A DNA stretch of 64,000 nucleotides from Bacteroides sp. ET71 (GTDB lineage Bacteria > Bacteroidota > Bacteroidia > Bacteroidales > Bacteroidaceae): the NCBI RefSeq assembly GCF_023336905.1, contig NZ_JAMBLS010000013.1, positions 18,139 through 82,138 on the forward strand, in the 5' to 3' direction. The notes under the pieces were generated by a model that searched no databases, was not told where the DNA came from, and saw only the letters and a program-made list of their open reading frames with translations. Below, piece after piece: positions 1-7,889 of the stretch (position 1 is the first letter of the stretch; every line of letters begins with the position of its first letter). Both the position numbers and the translations under genes were made by a program.

Positions 1-78
1 AAAATAGACAAGACTCATAATGTTTATGTATCTGAAAGAGTACGGCAGATGATAGATGATGGATTTATTTTGGAGTAA
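1..78 (+). CDS. C-terminal fragment of an unidentified gene (cut by window edge)
   Basis: Reading from base 1 gives an open frame of 25 residues ending at a TAA (76-78), with the tail RVRQMIDDGFILE. Only the end of the gene lies in the window, so no family can be assigned. It sits just before the first copy of the intergenic element that separates the next two genes, so it is probably another member of the same array of orphan, AT-rich cargo genes. Confidence 0.45.
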   Translation, partial: KIDKTHNVYVSERVRQMIDDGFILE

Positions 79-111
79 TTGGTATTATAGAGAATAATCA
101 GTGTGATAACA

Positions 112-156
112 TACGCCTAAACCTCGCTGAAAGGTCGGTTAGTAACCAAACATTAT
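112..156 (+). repeat. Intergenic cassette element, copy 1
   Basis: The stretch contains CTGAAAGGTCGGTTAG followed by ACCAAACATTAT. It matches the element at 1144-1197, which has CTGAAAAGGTTGGTTAG followed by ACCAAACATTAT. Both lie between the stop of one AT-rich gene and the start of the next. More distant relatives occur between the genes at 43.0-46.4 kb. This looks like a cassette boundary or recombination sequence, not a promoter. Confidence 0.6.
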
Positions 157-168
157 AAGCAGAAAATA

Positions 169-1134
169 ATGAAACCAAATATAATAACAGGTATTTCTGA
201 AAATGCATCATATAATTGCCATAACAATATAGACTTGGCAGTTCTGACGGCAATCTTTCAAAGAACGGATAGTCGAAATGACCGGTTCAGATTGTCTGAT
301 AAGCAATTCAGAAATCTATTTCAAATATGCCCCAGCTTCTATTTGTTTGAATATGGGGAGAAGGTGAATACACTAATTAGTAGGTGTTACGAAGATTCAG
401 AGTCTATGTATTGGGATTATCTGGCGATTTGGGGATTTGCACAATGCTTACAGACTTTGATATTTGACCGTGTTCATTCAAATTCATCTGATAATGAATT
501 TACAAAGCTTTATTCGTATCTGAATATTATTAACGTGAATCGGTCAAACTTGAAAGACAAGGCGCATTATAGAAATAAACTTTTCCAATCGTTTCTTTTC
601 TCTTCACCATATTCTTGGGAGTTTAGTCGGCACATAAAACTATCAAAAAATTGTATCACATACAATGGGGATAATATTGAGGAGCTTCTATCCAAATTCT
701 TTAATGTAGAGAAAGAAGAAAACGAAACGGACAAGAGTGCTATGATTGACAACATAAATAGCATACTGAAAACGGCATATTCATATATGGTAGGCAAGAA
801 ATTATTTATTCCTTATCATCCTCAAAAGGATATCTATTCGTATTATTATTTTCATCCTGCCGACTTCATCGAATTGTATCAGAATAACAGGACTCTATTT
901 TATGCGTATTTGGATAACAGTGTGGATGGTAAAGTTACTTTTATGAAAAAGGCATTTGTTTATAATTATAGCTTGTTTATAATATCAAGTCCTGATATAG
1001 TCATGTCAGAACTTGATAGTTATTGTAAGCATAAAGATAAGATTCTTGATGTCTTATTTTTATCAAATTCAACATTGCCTAATTCGGTTATTAAGAAAAT
1101 CAAATTTGGCCCATATAGAAAAACAAATGAATAA
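169..1134 (+). CDS. Hypothetical protein, orphan cargo gene (321 aa)
   Basis: I do not recognise a family. The protein is soluble-looking, rich in Tyr, Phe, Asn and Ser, with no signal peptide or membrane segment and no obvious catalytic motif. It is AT-rich and lies between two copies of the intergenic cassette element, with the start 12 bases after copy 1. The position suggests a cargo or immunity gene of an acquired interbacterial defence-type array, but that rests on context only. Confidence 0.75.
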   Translation: MKPNIITGISENASYNCHNNIDLAVLTAIFQRTDSRNDRFRLSDKQFRNLFQICPSFYLFEYGEKVNTLISRCYEDSESMYWDYLAIWGFAQCLQTLIFDRVHSNSSDNEFTKLYSYLNIINVNRSNLKDKAHYRNKLFQSFLFSSPYSWEFSRHIKLSKNCITYNGDNIEELLSKFFNVEKEENETDKSAMIDNINSILKTAYSYMVGKKLFIPYHPQKDIYSYYYFHPADFIELYQNNRTLFYAYLDNSVDGKVTFMKKAFVYNYSLFIISSPDIVMSELDSYCKHKDKILDVLFLSNSTLPNSVIKKIKFGPYRKTNE

Positions 1135-1143
1135 GAAACAGCT

Positions 1144-1197
1144 TATAACAAGCGGTTTAACTTCCCCTGAAAAGGTTGGTTAGCCACCAAACATTAT
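1144..1197 (+). repeat. Intergenic cassette element, copy 2
   Basis: About 54 bases starting TAACAAGCGGTTTAACTTCC and ending in ACCAAACATTAT, filling the gap between the genes at 169-1134 and 1205-1684. It is near-identical in its second half to copy 1. Its first part (TAACAAGCGG) resembles the copies at 44.66 and 46.34 kb (TAACAAACGGC, TAACAAATGGC). Confidence 0.65.
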
Positions 1198-1204
1198 CCA
1201 TATT

Positions 1205-1684
1205 ATGAAATTGAAAGAGCTGGACAAATATTATACTTTCCATTTGACATCACATATTGATGTTTGCAAATTAGATAAAGACCCTTCTCTGTCTGTGTGC
1301 AGATGCACTGTATTTCCTAAATTCTTTATGACGTATGAAGAATTAGTAGAGAACGTATTCGGTGTAGATAATGCGACAAGAAAACGCTTTAGAGGTCAAT
1401 TTAAGTCTTTCCTGAAGGATTTGCAATGTTCCCACTCGATATATGCAAACGACAAAAGGACGGACACAATTACCGAGGTTTCAGAAATCACAACTAATTT
1501 GGTTATAGACCTGACAGAGAAATGCGCAGTCAATTTGTTTATACCTGATTTAAGGGTTATAATGATCGGGCACGATGATTTTGGATTTATCTTCGTGACA
1601 GATATTAAAAACCCAGATGTGAGTTATATTTCAGACAAGTTAGAACAATACGTTCTTTATTTTGTGAAACCAGAAAAATTATAA
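1205..1684 (+). CDS. Hypothetical protein, orphan cargo gene (159 aa)
   Basis: A 159-residue soluble protein of unknown family, with no signal peptide or membrane segment. It is AT-rich like the gene before it. Its TAA stop overlaps the ATG of the GC-rich phosphoribosyltransferase gene (TAATG at 1682-1686), so the two are probably translationally coupled even though their composition changes abruptly at this point. It follows a cassette element, so an immunity-type role is possible but unproven. Confidence 0.75.
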   Translation: MKLKELDKYYTFHLTSHIDVCKLDKDPSLSVCRCTVFPKFFMTYEELVENVFGVDNATRKRFRGQFKSFLKDLQCSHSIYANDKRTDTITEVSEITTNLVIDLTEKCAVNLFIPDLRVIMIGHDDFGFIFVTDIKNPDVSYISDKLEQYVLYFVKPEKL

Positions 1685-2514
1685 TGGAACCGAGACTGGT
1701 GTTTCTGATACTGATCGGCATAGCAATAGGCTTGTCCTGGCTGGCCGGTTACTGGCGGAAGAAAGCCGGGGAAGCCGCTTTTGCCGCCGCTCTGCTCGCC
1801 GACAAAGCCGAGGAGCGTGACCGCCACTGCCGTCTGGCTGTGCTGGCCGGGCACAGGGACGCCTGCCGTATGTTCTGCTTCGCCCATCCCGACTTTTACG
1901 AGGACAGGCATCCGCTCAAGCCTTTCCGTTTCCGGGGCATCAGCGTGACGTTCTACGGCCATTATTATCCGTCGCGGTACAAAAGACTGCTCAGCGAGGA
2001 ACAGCGCGTGTTCTGCCGCTCCCTCTATGCCTTCAAGGAGGGAGAGAATAACGGCATCGACTTCTTCAAGGCTTGCCTGGCCGCCCTGCCGGTGGACACC
2101 GCTTCCTGTCATGTTATGTTCATGCCGTGCAGCAACTGGATAAAATACGGCCGGCGATTCAAGCGGCTTGACTGGTACATCACGACCCACCGGAAGGAAC
2201 TCACCTCGGGGCTGCAGGATGTCGATGTGCACAGTGAACGCGAGAGCCTGCACGAGTGCAAGGGCAGCGAGCGCATCCTTGAAAGGAACTACAGCATCAC
2301 GGGCGACATCAGGGGAAAAAGAATCATCATCGTGGACGACGTGTTCACGAGCGGCCAGAGCCTTACCGACTACAAGGAAGAGATAGAACGGTGCGGTGGC
2401 GAGGTGGTGGCCGCCATCTTTTACGGAAAGACCGTCACGGTTCCGCCGCTGTTCCTGATAAAAGCCCATGTGTGGGGCGGGCATATCGTCCGCGCCATCA
2501 CGCACGAGGCATAA
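1684..2514 (+). CDS. ComF-like phosphoribosyltransferase with N-terminal membrane anchor
   Basis: A 276-residue protein. Residues ~4-20 form a hydrophobic segment, probably one membrane anchor. At about residues 215-230 it has the type I phosphoribosyltransferase PRPP-binding signature IIIVDDVFTSGQSL (hydrophobics, two acidic residues, then T-S-G), preceded by beta-strand-like sequence and followed by GGEVVAAIFYGKTV. Such domains bind phosphoribosyl pyrophosphate; ComF-like members occur in DNA-uptake and transfer loci with no settled substrate. The gene starts the GC-rich block and faces a convergent M23 peptidase gene 3 bases away. Confidence 0.8.
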   Translation: MEPRLVFLILIGIAIGLSWLAGYWRKKAGEAAFAAALLADKAEERDRHCRLAVLAGHRDACRMFCFAHPDFYEDRHPLKPFRFRGISVTFYGHYYPSRYKRLLSEEQRVFCRSLYAFKEGENNGIDFFKACLAALPVDTASCHVMFMPCSNWIKYGRRFKRLDWYITTHRKELTSGLQDVDVHSERESLHECKGSERILERNYSITGDIRGKRIIIVDDVFTSGQSLTDYKEEIERCGGEVVAAIFYGKTVTVPPLFLIKAHVWGGHIVRAITHEA

Positions 2515-2517
2515 GTC

Positions 2518-3183
2518 CTACTGCATTTCCGCCAACGCCGCCACGCATTTCTCCTTCGTGGCCTTGATGTAATCGAAAATCTCCGCCGGATCCACGGTTT
2601 TTCCGTTGCGCCTGCAGGTGATGTGCAGGTGCTCTCCGGTGCTGCGTCCCGTGGAGCCGGTGATGCCGACCGCATCCCTCGGACGGACGGCTGTTCCCTT
2701 GCCGACCAGAATCCGTGAAAGGTGGCAGTAGCTGACGGTGAACTCGCCGTGCCGCAGCACCACATATTTTCCCGAAGCCCTGTCCTGTCCGACCTTGAGC
2801 ACCGTGCCTTCCATCATGGCCAAGGCTTCGTCGCCCCGCGCGTGCAGGTCTATGCCGTTGTGGAACCTCCTCTTTCCGGTAATCGGGTCCGTCCTGTACC
2901 CGTATGGCGAGTTGACTTTCATCCTGCGGAGCGGGTAGGACACGCTCAGGTAGCGCCGCACCCATTTCTCCCTTGCCGCATCCGTTGAAGCCGGTGCGCT
3001 TTCTTCCGTGGTTTCTCCATCTTTCCAGACAGGCATTCCGGGGCGTTCTCCCATGCCAAGGCTGGTTATCTGCACGGCTTCCGGCACGGCGGCCGGGATG
3101 CCGGATGCGACAGTCATAAACTGTGCGAAAAGCGGTGCCGAGACAAGGACGGCACCTGTGGCAATCATTATCATTTTTTTCAT
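2518..3183 (-). CDS. Secreted M23-family peptidase
   Basis: A 221-residue protein beginning MKKMIMIATGAVLVSAPLFA, a clear signal peptide with A-x-A-like cleavage. The C-terminal half has lysostaphin-type M23 features: YGYRTDPITGKRRFHNGIDL (zinc His/Asp), then SYCHLSRILVGKGTAV and TGRSTGEHLHI (HLH). It probably cuts cell-wall peptides during assembly of the transfer apparatus. An upstream in-frame start at 3291 exists, but the signal peptide sets the start at 3183. A -7 box lies only 4 bases upstream of this ATG, so the mRNA may be nearly leaderless. It diverges from the operon starting at 3405. Confidence 0.88.
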   Translation of the reverse strand: MKKMIMIATGAVLVSAPLFAQFMTVASGIPAAVPEAVQITSLGMGERPGMPVWKDGETTEESAPASTDAAREKWVRRYLSVSYPLRRMKVNSPYGYRTDPITGKRRFHNGIDLHARGDEALAMMEGTVLKVGQDRASGKYVVLRHGEFTVSYCHLSRILVGKGTAVRPRDAVGITGSTGRSTGEHLHITCRRNGKTVDPAEIFDYIKATKEKCVAALAEMQ

Positions 3184-3187
3184 GCGG

Positions 3188-3195
3188 CAAAGATA
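3188..3195 (-). promoter_or_regulatory. -7 box of the M23 peptidase gene
   Basis: On the minus strand this reads TATCTTTG, a match to the Bacteroidales -7 consensus TANNTTTG. It ends 4 bases before the ATG at 3183, so transcription would start at or within a few bases of the start codon, implying a leaderless or near-leaderless transcript. Confidence 0.55.
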
Positions 3196-3264
3196 GCAAG
3201 CCCCGCCAACCCCGGAGAAAAATCGAACATCGTTTCTTGTCATAATATGATTATTTAACTGTTC

Positions 3265-3296
3265 AGAATATGATTTTTGCGGTAAAATCATATTCT
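3265..3296. promoter_or_regulatory. Palindromic operator (13-bp arms, 6-base spacer)
   Basis: AGAATATGATTTT is followed by six bases and then its exact inverted complement AAAATCATATTCT. The same geometry (6-base spacer, core TATGATTTT) occurs at 59918-59957, and single half-sites occur at 3375, 42216, 42261 and 42287. It sits in the divergent region between the M23 gene and the operon at 3405, which suits a regulator that controls both. Confidence 0.65.
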
Positions 3297-3365
3297 AATC
3301 ATAAAAAATACTATATTCTAAATCTTTATATTACCACATACTTGCCTGACACGATAAAATCAACC

Positions 3366-3386
3366 TATCTTTGCAGAGTATGATTT
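3366..3386 (+). promoter_or_regulatory. Promoter of the transfer operon with operator half-site
   Basis: TATCTTTG at 3366-3373 is a consensus -7 box, with TTG about 21 bases upstream as a -33 element. An operator half-site AGAGTATGATTT (3375-3386) lies at the expected transcription start, and a second half-like site (AGAATATGA) covers the ATG at 3405. A bound repressor would block initiation. Confidence 0.65.
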
Positions 3387-3404
3387 ATAGTTTGATTTTA
3401 GAAT

Positions 3405-4163
3405 ATGAAACAAGTACGATTTGATTTGACCGAACTTCCGTTCGGAACGCTTGCCCGGTTCGGGCTCACGCAGGAAATGATAGAGGATCTTCCCATGTTC
3501 GTCCTGGAAGACATCTGTCAGGGCAGGCATTCGCCCGTGCTTCCTGTCCGTGTGACCGGCGAGAACGGCGAGACCTTTGAAAGCCGCACACGCATCGCCT
3601 TCATCCGCAGGGACGACGGCCAGGCGGACGTGGTGTTCTATCCGGTACTGAAAACCTCCCCGCTGGAGAAATACGGCGAGGCGCAGCAGAAACAGCTGCT
3701 TGAGGGCAAGGCCGTCATCGTGGACGTGGAGACCCCTGACGGACGCCACAGCAAGGCATTCGTGCAGATAGACCCGGAGACGAACCAGGTGCTTTCCGTG
3801 CCCACACCCATCATCGGGCGCAACCTTCAGGTGGCCGCAGAGGAGCTTCGCCTCGGCACGGCGGAAGTCAACAGCCTGCAGCACGGGGAGCCGCTGACCA
3901 TCGTCGTGGATGACGAGCCTGTCACCGTGGGCATCGACCTCAATGCCCGGACAGGCATCCGCTTCTGCCACGGCGACGGGGAGAGATGGCGCGAGCAGTC
4001 CAGGCGCGAATGGGACAAATACACTTTCGGCTGCTACGGCTGCTGGGTCATGGACGATGACGGCAACCTCAATTATGTCTCCGAGGACGACTATACCGAG
4101 GAGCTGTGGAACGAGCAGAAGAAAAGCGCCGAGCGCAACCGTGCCGCTGCGCTTCATAAATAA
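3405..4163 (+). CDS. DUF4099/DUF3945-type conjugative element protein
   Basis: A 252-residue soluble protein. The N-terminal ~110 residues (LPFGTLARFGL, CQGRHSPVLPVRV, VVFYPVLKTSPLEKYG) fit the DUF4099 pattern common in Bacteroidales ICEs. The following region (NLQVAAEELRLGTAEVNSLQ, VVDDEPVTVGIDL) resembles DUF3945. The C-terminal part has a compact Cys/Trp motif, FGCYGCWVMDDDG. No enzymatic motif is visible. As first gene behind the operator-controlled promoter it may be an early transfer or accessory factor; function unknown. Confidence 0.8.
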   Translation: MKQVRFDLTELPFGTLARFGLTQEMIEDLPMFVLEDICQGRHSPVLPVRVTGENGETFESRTRIAFIRRDDGQADVVFYPVLKTSPLEKYGEAQQKQLLEGKAVIVDVETPDGRHSKAFVQIDPETNQVLSVPTPIIGRNLQVAAEELRLGTAEVNSLQHGEPLTIVVDDEPVTVGIDLNARTGIRFCHGDGERWREQSRREWDKYTFGCYGCWVMDDDGNLNYVSEDDYTEELWNEQKKSAERNRAAALHK

Positions 4164-4183
4164 CCCTCAGAACCGGAACGGCA

Positions 4184-4408
4184 ATGGAACGGAATACCTA
4201 TTATCCGGAGGAAATCCTCATAGAGAAAATGGAGAGCGGCGAGTACGGCTGGCTCGATTATGTCAACCATCACTCTGCGGAATGGCAGGAGGAATACCTC
4301 TGCTATTGCAGGGAGAACGGCCTTCTGGTCGGAGACGCGTCCGCAGAGTCGTTCGTCCATTTCAAGGACCGGGAGCTGGAGGCGGCCCTCGAATCCGGAG
4401 ACGCATAA
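4184..4408 (+). CDS. Small acidic conserved hypothetical protein (74 aa)
   Basis: A 74-residue acidic protein rich in Glu, Tyr and Trp, with no membrane segment. It lies between the DUF4099 gene (20-base gap) and the next transfer gene (31-base gap), on the same strand and with the same GC-rich codon use, so it is most likely a real operon member. I do not recognise a family or function. Confidence 0.7.
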   Translation: MERNTYYPEEILIEKMESGEYGWLDYVNHHSAEWQEEYLCYCRENGLLVGDASAESFVHFKDRELEAALESGDA

Positions 4409-4439
4409 ACCAATCACAGACAATCCAAACTTTCAGACA

Positions 4440-6002
4440 ATGGCGATACGAAAGAACACCAACCCACGGGCGATGGACCTGCAGCCGGAGATGCGCGACA
4501 TCCTGATGCGCAACGGTATGCAGGCCCATATCGTGCCTGACGGCGCAGGCTACAGCCTGGTCGTGCAGGGGCATGACTCGCCCCTGCTTGCCTATCCCAT
4601 CACGGAGCGGCAGATGCTGGCGCTGACCGACTGGGGAACGAACACGGCCAACAAGAAGGCCTACAACGTGTTTACCAGCATTGTCGGCAAGGACTTCTTC
4701 CTGCCCAAAGATTTCGTCCACGCGCGGAACGCCAACGGGCGTGTCGCTATGGGGCTTCACGGATACCGCATCGGCATCGGCGAATACGGGCGTACCGGCC
4801 GGATGGGTCTGCCGCCCCCGTTTCTCGGGTGGACACCCCGCCAGCAGTGGGGCTTCCACCTGCGCAGGGTCGGCGGCCAGCTGTTCTATCCCGGTCCCGT
4901 CGTCGCCGAACGCTGGGACGGACGGATGAAGCCGGGCGAACTCCAGTCCGGCGGCTACGGATTCTATTATAAAGGCGGTCAAAGGGAGATTGCGGCGCAA
5001 CCTGCGGATGTCTTGCAGAACCTGCAGAGCGTCATCACCCCGCTTGTCACCCGTGAGCGGAGCAGCGAGCCGGCCAAGCCCTACAAGGAACTGGTCAGCT
5101 CCCCCGTGTACTTCTCCAACGAGAAGTGGCAGGAATGCCTGTCCTCGCACGGCCTTATCGTGGACGCGGAGCAGCGGACGCTGACCGTGCAGTCGGAGTC
5201 CGTGGCGGCCGATTTCGTCTATGACCTGACGGCGGAAGAGACGGCGGCGCTGACCTCCAACTCCATCAAAGAACACCCGGTAGAGGAACGCATCGGTCTT
5301 ATCAACAACATCATCGCAGCGGACTACCGGGACAAGGTGACGATGGAAGCCCTGGACAGCGACCGGCGCATCGGCATCGGCCTGCACCCGGAGGTGGAGG
5401 AAGACCTTGCCCGGCAGCAGCAACAGGAGCAGCAGCTCTTTGAGGGTCAGCAGCAAGGCAACCCTATAGGACAGATGGCCGAAGGCGCCGTCATCGACGG
5501 CAGGGACCTCTATTATCTCAGCGAGAACCGGGGCTGGTACCGGGAAGAACGGCACGGACGCGAGGTGGAAGTAAGCGAAATCGCCGTCCATCCGGCAGAG
5601 ACCGAGGGCAAGTACAGGATGACCGCCGTCATCGACGGGCAGACCGTCAGCCACGAGATCAGCCAGAAGGACTATGACAAGTTCCTCGCCGTCGATGACT
5701 TCCACCGCATGAAGCTCTTCTCGAAGATATTCAGCGAGGTGGACATGAAGATGCGTCCCGAAGCCCAGAAGAGTCTCGGCGTGAAGATATTCGCCGCCCT
5801 GACAGCCGGAGCCGTCGTCACGGCCGGCGTCGTGCACGGGATGAACCACTGCCACCATGCGCCGGAGTTCTACGGCGAACGGTTCGGCGGTCCTCCCAGA
5901 CCTTATTTCAAGCCCGGAGTGGACACGCCGCGTGATGTGGCGATACGCAACTTCGAGGCCGAGATGAACCGGGAGATAAGCGACATGCGTATGGGGAGGT
6001 AG
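4440..6002 (+). CDS. Large conserved ICE protein with C-terminal membrane segment (520 aa)
   Basis: The start at 4440 (MAIRKNTNPRAM) was chosen over the in-frame 4260 start because the upstream 60 residues overlap the 74-aa gene in another frame and look like shadow sequence. The N-terminal ~230 residues form a globular domain rich in Gly, Arg and Trp. A Gln-rich linker (QQQQEQQLFEGQQQ) lies near residue 325. A hydrophobic stretch near residue 460 (FAALTAGAVVTAGVVHG) is a probable membrane segment, followed by a Pro/Arg-rich tail. Family not firmly identified; probable transfer accessory protein. Confidence 0.75.
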   Translation: MAIRKNTNPRAMDLQPEMRDILMRNGMQAHIVPDGAGYSLVVQGHDSPLLAYPITERQMLALTDWGTNTANKKAYNVFTSIVGKDFFLPKDFVHARNANGRVAMGLHGYRIGIGEYGRTGRMGLPPPFLGWTPRQQWGFHLRRVGGQLFYPGPVVAERWDGRMKPGELQSGGYGFYYKGGQREIAAQPADVLQNLQSVITPLVTRERSSEPAKPYKELVSSPVYFSNEKWQECLSSHGLIVDAEQRTLTVQSESVAADFVYDLTAEETAALTSNSIKEHPVEERIGLINNIIAADYRDKVTMEALDSDRRIGIGLHPEVEEDLARQQQQEQQLFEGQQQGNPIGQMAEGAVIDGRDLYYLSENRGWYREERHGREVEVSEIAVHPAETEGKYRMTAVIDGQTVSHEISQKDYDKFLAVDDFHRMKLFSKIFSEVDMKMRPEAQKSLGVKIFAALTAGAVVTAGVVHGMNHCHHAPEFYGERFGGPPRPYFKPGVDTPRDVAIRNFEAEMNREISDMRMGR

Positions 6003-6006
6003 GCCT

Positions 6007-7395
6007 ATGAACGAAAACGAACTGACATACGACGACTTTCTGCAACGCCTGACCATACAGGACGTGCTCATCGACGCGGGCTACCGGCTGAACAGGCGGG
6101 ACGGCCTGCGTTATCTGTCATACGTCCGGACAGACAGCGACGGCCGGCGTGTGCGCGGCGACAAGTTCCTCGTCACACCCAAAGGCCAGTGCTGCTTCCA
6201 GCCGCCCCTCCTGAGACTGTACAACATCATCTCCTTCATCAAGGAACATCCGCAGTTCTTTGCGGAATACCGGGCGGGCATGTCCGGCGACCGGCTGGTG
6301 AACCTCGTGTGCAACCGGCTGCTGAACCATCCCATCCCAGACAGGGAGACACGCATCATACAGCCCCGACGGGACACCAGGCCCTTCAACATAGAGGACT
6401 ATGACATCCACCGGTTCGACCCGCAGGACAGGGATACGCAGAAGAAATTCTACTTTTTCTTCAAGCACCGGGGCATCGACCTGTACACCCAATATGCCTT
6501 TCACCGGGATTTCTGTCTGGCGACCCGGCACCGGCCGGACGGCCTAAGCTACACCAACCTCGCGTTTCCGCTCCGCCTGCCCAAAGAACCGGAAAAGATC
6601 GTCGGATTCGAGGAACGCGGCCGTGCCCGGATGGACGGGAGCGGCAGCTACAAGGGCAAGGCCGAGGGAAGCAATTCGAGTGCGGGTCTGTGGATCGGCA
6701 GTCCTGCCGGGACAGCCCTGAGAGATGCCACCCATGTATTCTGGTTCGAAAGCGGCTATGACGCCATGTCCTACTACCAGCTGCACCAGAAGGACAACAG
6801 GGACTTGTGGAAGGCCGTATTCGTCTCCACCGGCGGGACACCGACCGTGGAGCAGATGCGAGGCGTAATCGCCTGTTCCCGTTCCGCCCGGCAGCATATC
6901 TGTTTCGACACCGATACGGCGGGCCGGGAGTTCACCGACAATCTCAAAAAAGAGATCCACCGGACGGTCAAGTCCGGCATAGAGCCCACGCCGGAGCGGA
7001 AAGCCTACCTCGGTTCCATACCCGCCGGAGGCGGCATTGACAGCGGCGATACCGACCTGCTGCCTGACGCCTTGCGGTCCAGTTATGGCAAATACGAGGC
7101 CGCATGGGAGGAAGTCATGTCCATGCGGTCGAGCGGGCTGTGCCATCCCGATGACATACGGGAACAGGAAAAACTGATGAACGGCCATTACAGGGATTTC
7201 CGGAATGGGCTGCGGGATTTTCTCGGTCTGGACGAAAAGGATGACACCCGGTTCGTGCGGGAAGAGCCGAAAGCCCCCTGCAAGGACTGGAACGACGAGC
7301 TGCTGGCAGTCATAAGAAAGGAAGCGGCCGCCCGCGAGAACCGACCCAGAGAAGAAGAAACCGAACAGGAACGAAGAACAGGCTACCACCGATGA
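6007..7395 (+). CDS. Toprim-domain (primase-like) protein
   Basis: A 462-residue protein. The N-terminal region (DFLQRLTIQDVLIDAGYRL, then LYNIISFIKEHPQFF) resembles CHC2/DUF3991-type primase fronts but without zinc-binding cysteines. The toprim core is visible as HVFWFESGYDAMSYYQL (catalytic Glu) and, about 55 residues later, HICFDTDTAGREF (DxD). This is the layout of DUF3991/Toprim_2 proteins in Bacteroidales mobile elements. A role in priming or nicking DNA during transfer is plausible. Its last bases overlap the next gene (ATGA). Confidence 0.82.
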   Translation: MNENELTYDDFLQRLTIQDVLIDAGYRLNRRDGLRYLSYVRTDSDGRRVRGDKFLVTPKGQCCFQPPLLRLYNIISFIKEHPQFFAEYRAGMSGDRLVNLVCNRLLNHPIPDRETRIIQPRRDTRPFNIEDYDIHRFDPQDRDTQKKFYFFFKHRGIDLYTQYAFHRDFCLATRHRPDGLSYTNLAFPLRLPKEPEKIVGFEERGRARMDGSGSYKGKAEGSNSSAGLWIGSPAGTALRDATHVFWFESGYDAMSYYQLHQKDNRDLWKAVFVSTGGTPTVEQMRGVIACSRSARQHICFDTDTAGREFTDNLKKEIHRTVKSGIEPTPERKAYLGSIPAGGGIDSGDTDLLPDALRSSYGKYEAAWEEVMSMRSSGLCHPDDIREQEKLMNGHYRDFRNGLRDFLGLDEKDDTRFVREEPKAPCKDWNDELLAVIRKEAAARENRPREEETEQERRTGYHR

Positions 7396-7889
7396 GAACG
7401 GCATCAGACATATCGCAACCGGAAAGTCTCGTGCTGAGACCGCACAGGATGCAGTTCGTCCTTGACGAGCTGCCGGCCCTTGCCGTGTGCTGTGCCGGAG
7501 GCATCTACGGAGGCTTGGAGGACATGCCCTTTCCCATTGCGGGCGTAGCCGTCTTCCTCTGCCTGTCGCTTGTCCTGCTGTACCGCTTCCTCTACTTGTG
7601 CAGGATACGCTACCGCATCGGCAGCGAGCAGCTTGTCTGCGAACGAGGGCTGCTTGTCCGCAAGGTGGACTACATGGAGCTCTACCGTGTCGTGGACTTC
7701 CAGGAGCACCAGAGCCTGATGCAGCAGCTTTGCGGACTGAAGACGGTGCGCATCTTCTCGACGGACCGCAACACGCCCCGGCTCGACCTTACAGGCATGA
7801 GGCGGAAAGACGACATCGTGCCGCTCATCCGGAGCCGGGTGGAATACAACAAACGAAAAAAGGGAATATATGAAATCACGAACCATTAG
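7392..7889 (+). CDS. Bacterial PH-domain membrane protein
   Basis: 165 residues. Two hydrophobic segments (about 27-42 and 48-66) are followed by a YdbS/YdbT-like bPH2 domain: RIRYRIGSEQLVCERGLLVR, YMELYRVVDFQEHQSLMQQL and GLKTVRIFSTDRNTPRLDL. Such proteins are inner-membrane anchored with a cytoplasmic PH-like fold. The gene overlaps the toprim gene by 4 bases and the next gene by 20, so it is tightly coupled in the transfer operon. Specific role unknown. Confidence 0.82.
   Translation: MRTASDISQPESLVLRPHRMQFVLDELPALAVCCAGGIYGGLEDMPFPIAGVAVFLCLSLVLLYRFLYLCRIRYRIGSEQLVCERGLLVRKVDYMELYRVVDFQEHQSLMQQLCGLKTVRIFSTDRNTPRLDLTGMRRKDDIVPLIRSRVEYNKRKKGIYEITNH

Noticed and set aside
4362-6071. Long minus-strand open frame (569 codons) opposite the 520-aa transfer gene
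   Set aside because: A shadow caused by GC-rich codon use; the sequence is His/Val/Leu-rich without domains. Many similar shadows between 1.7 and 19 kb were also left out.
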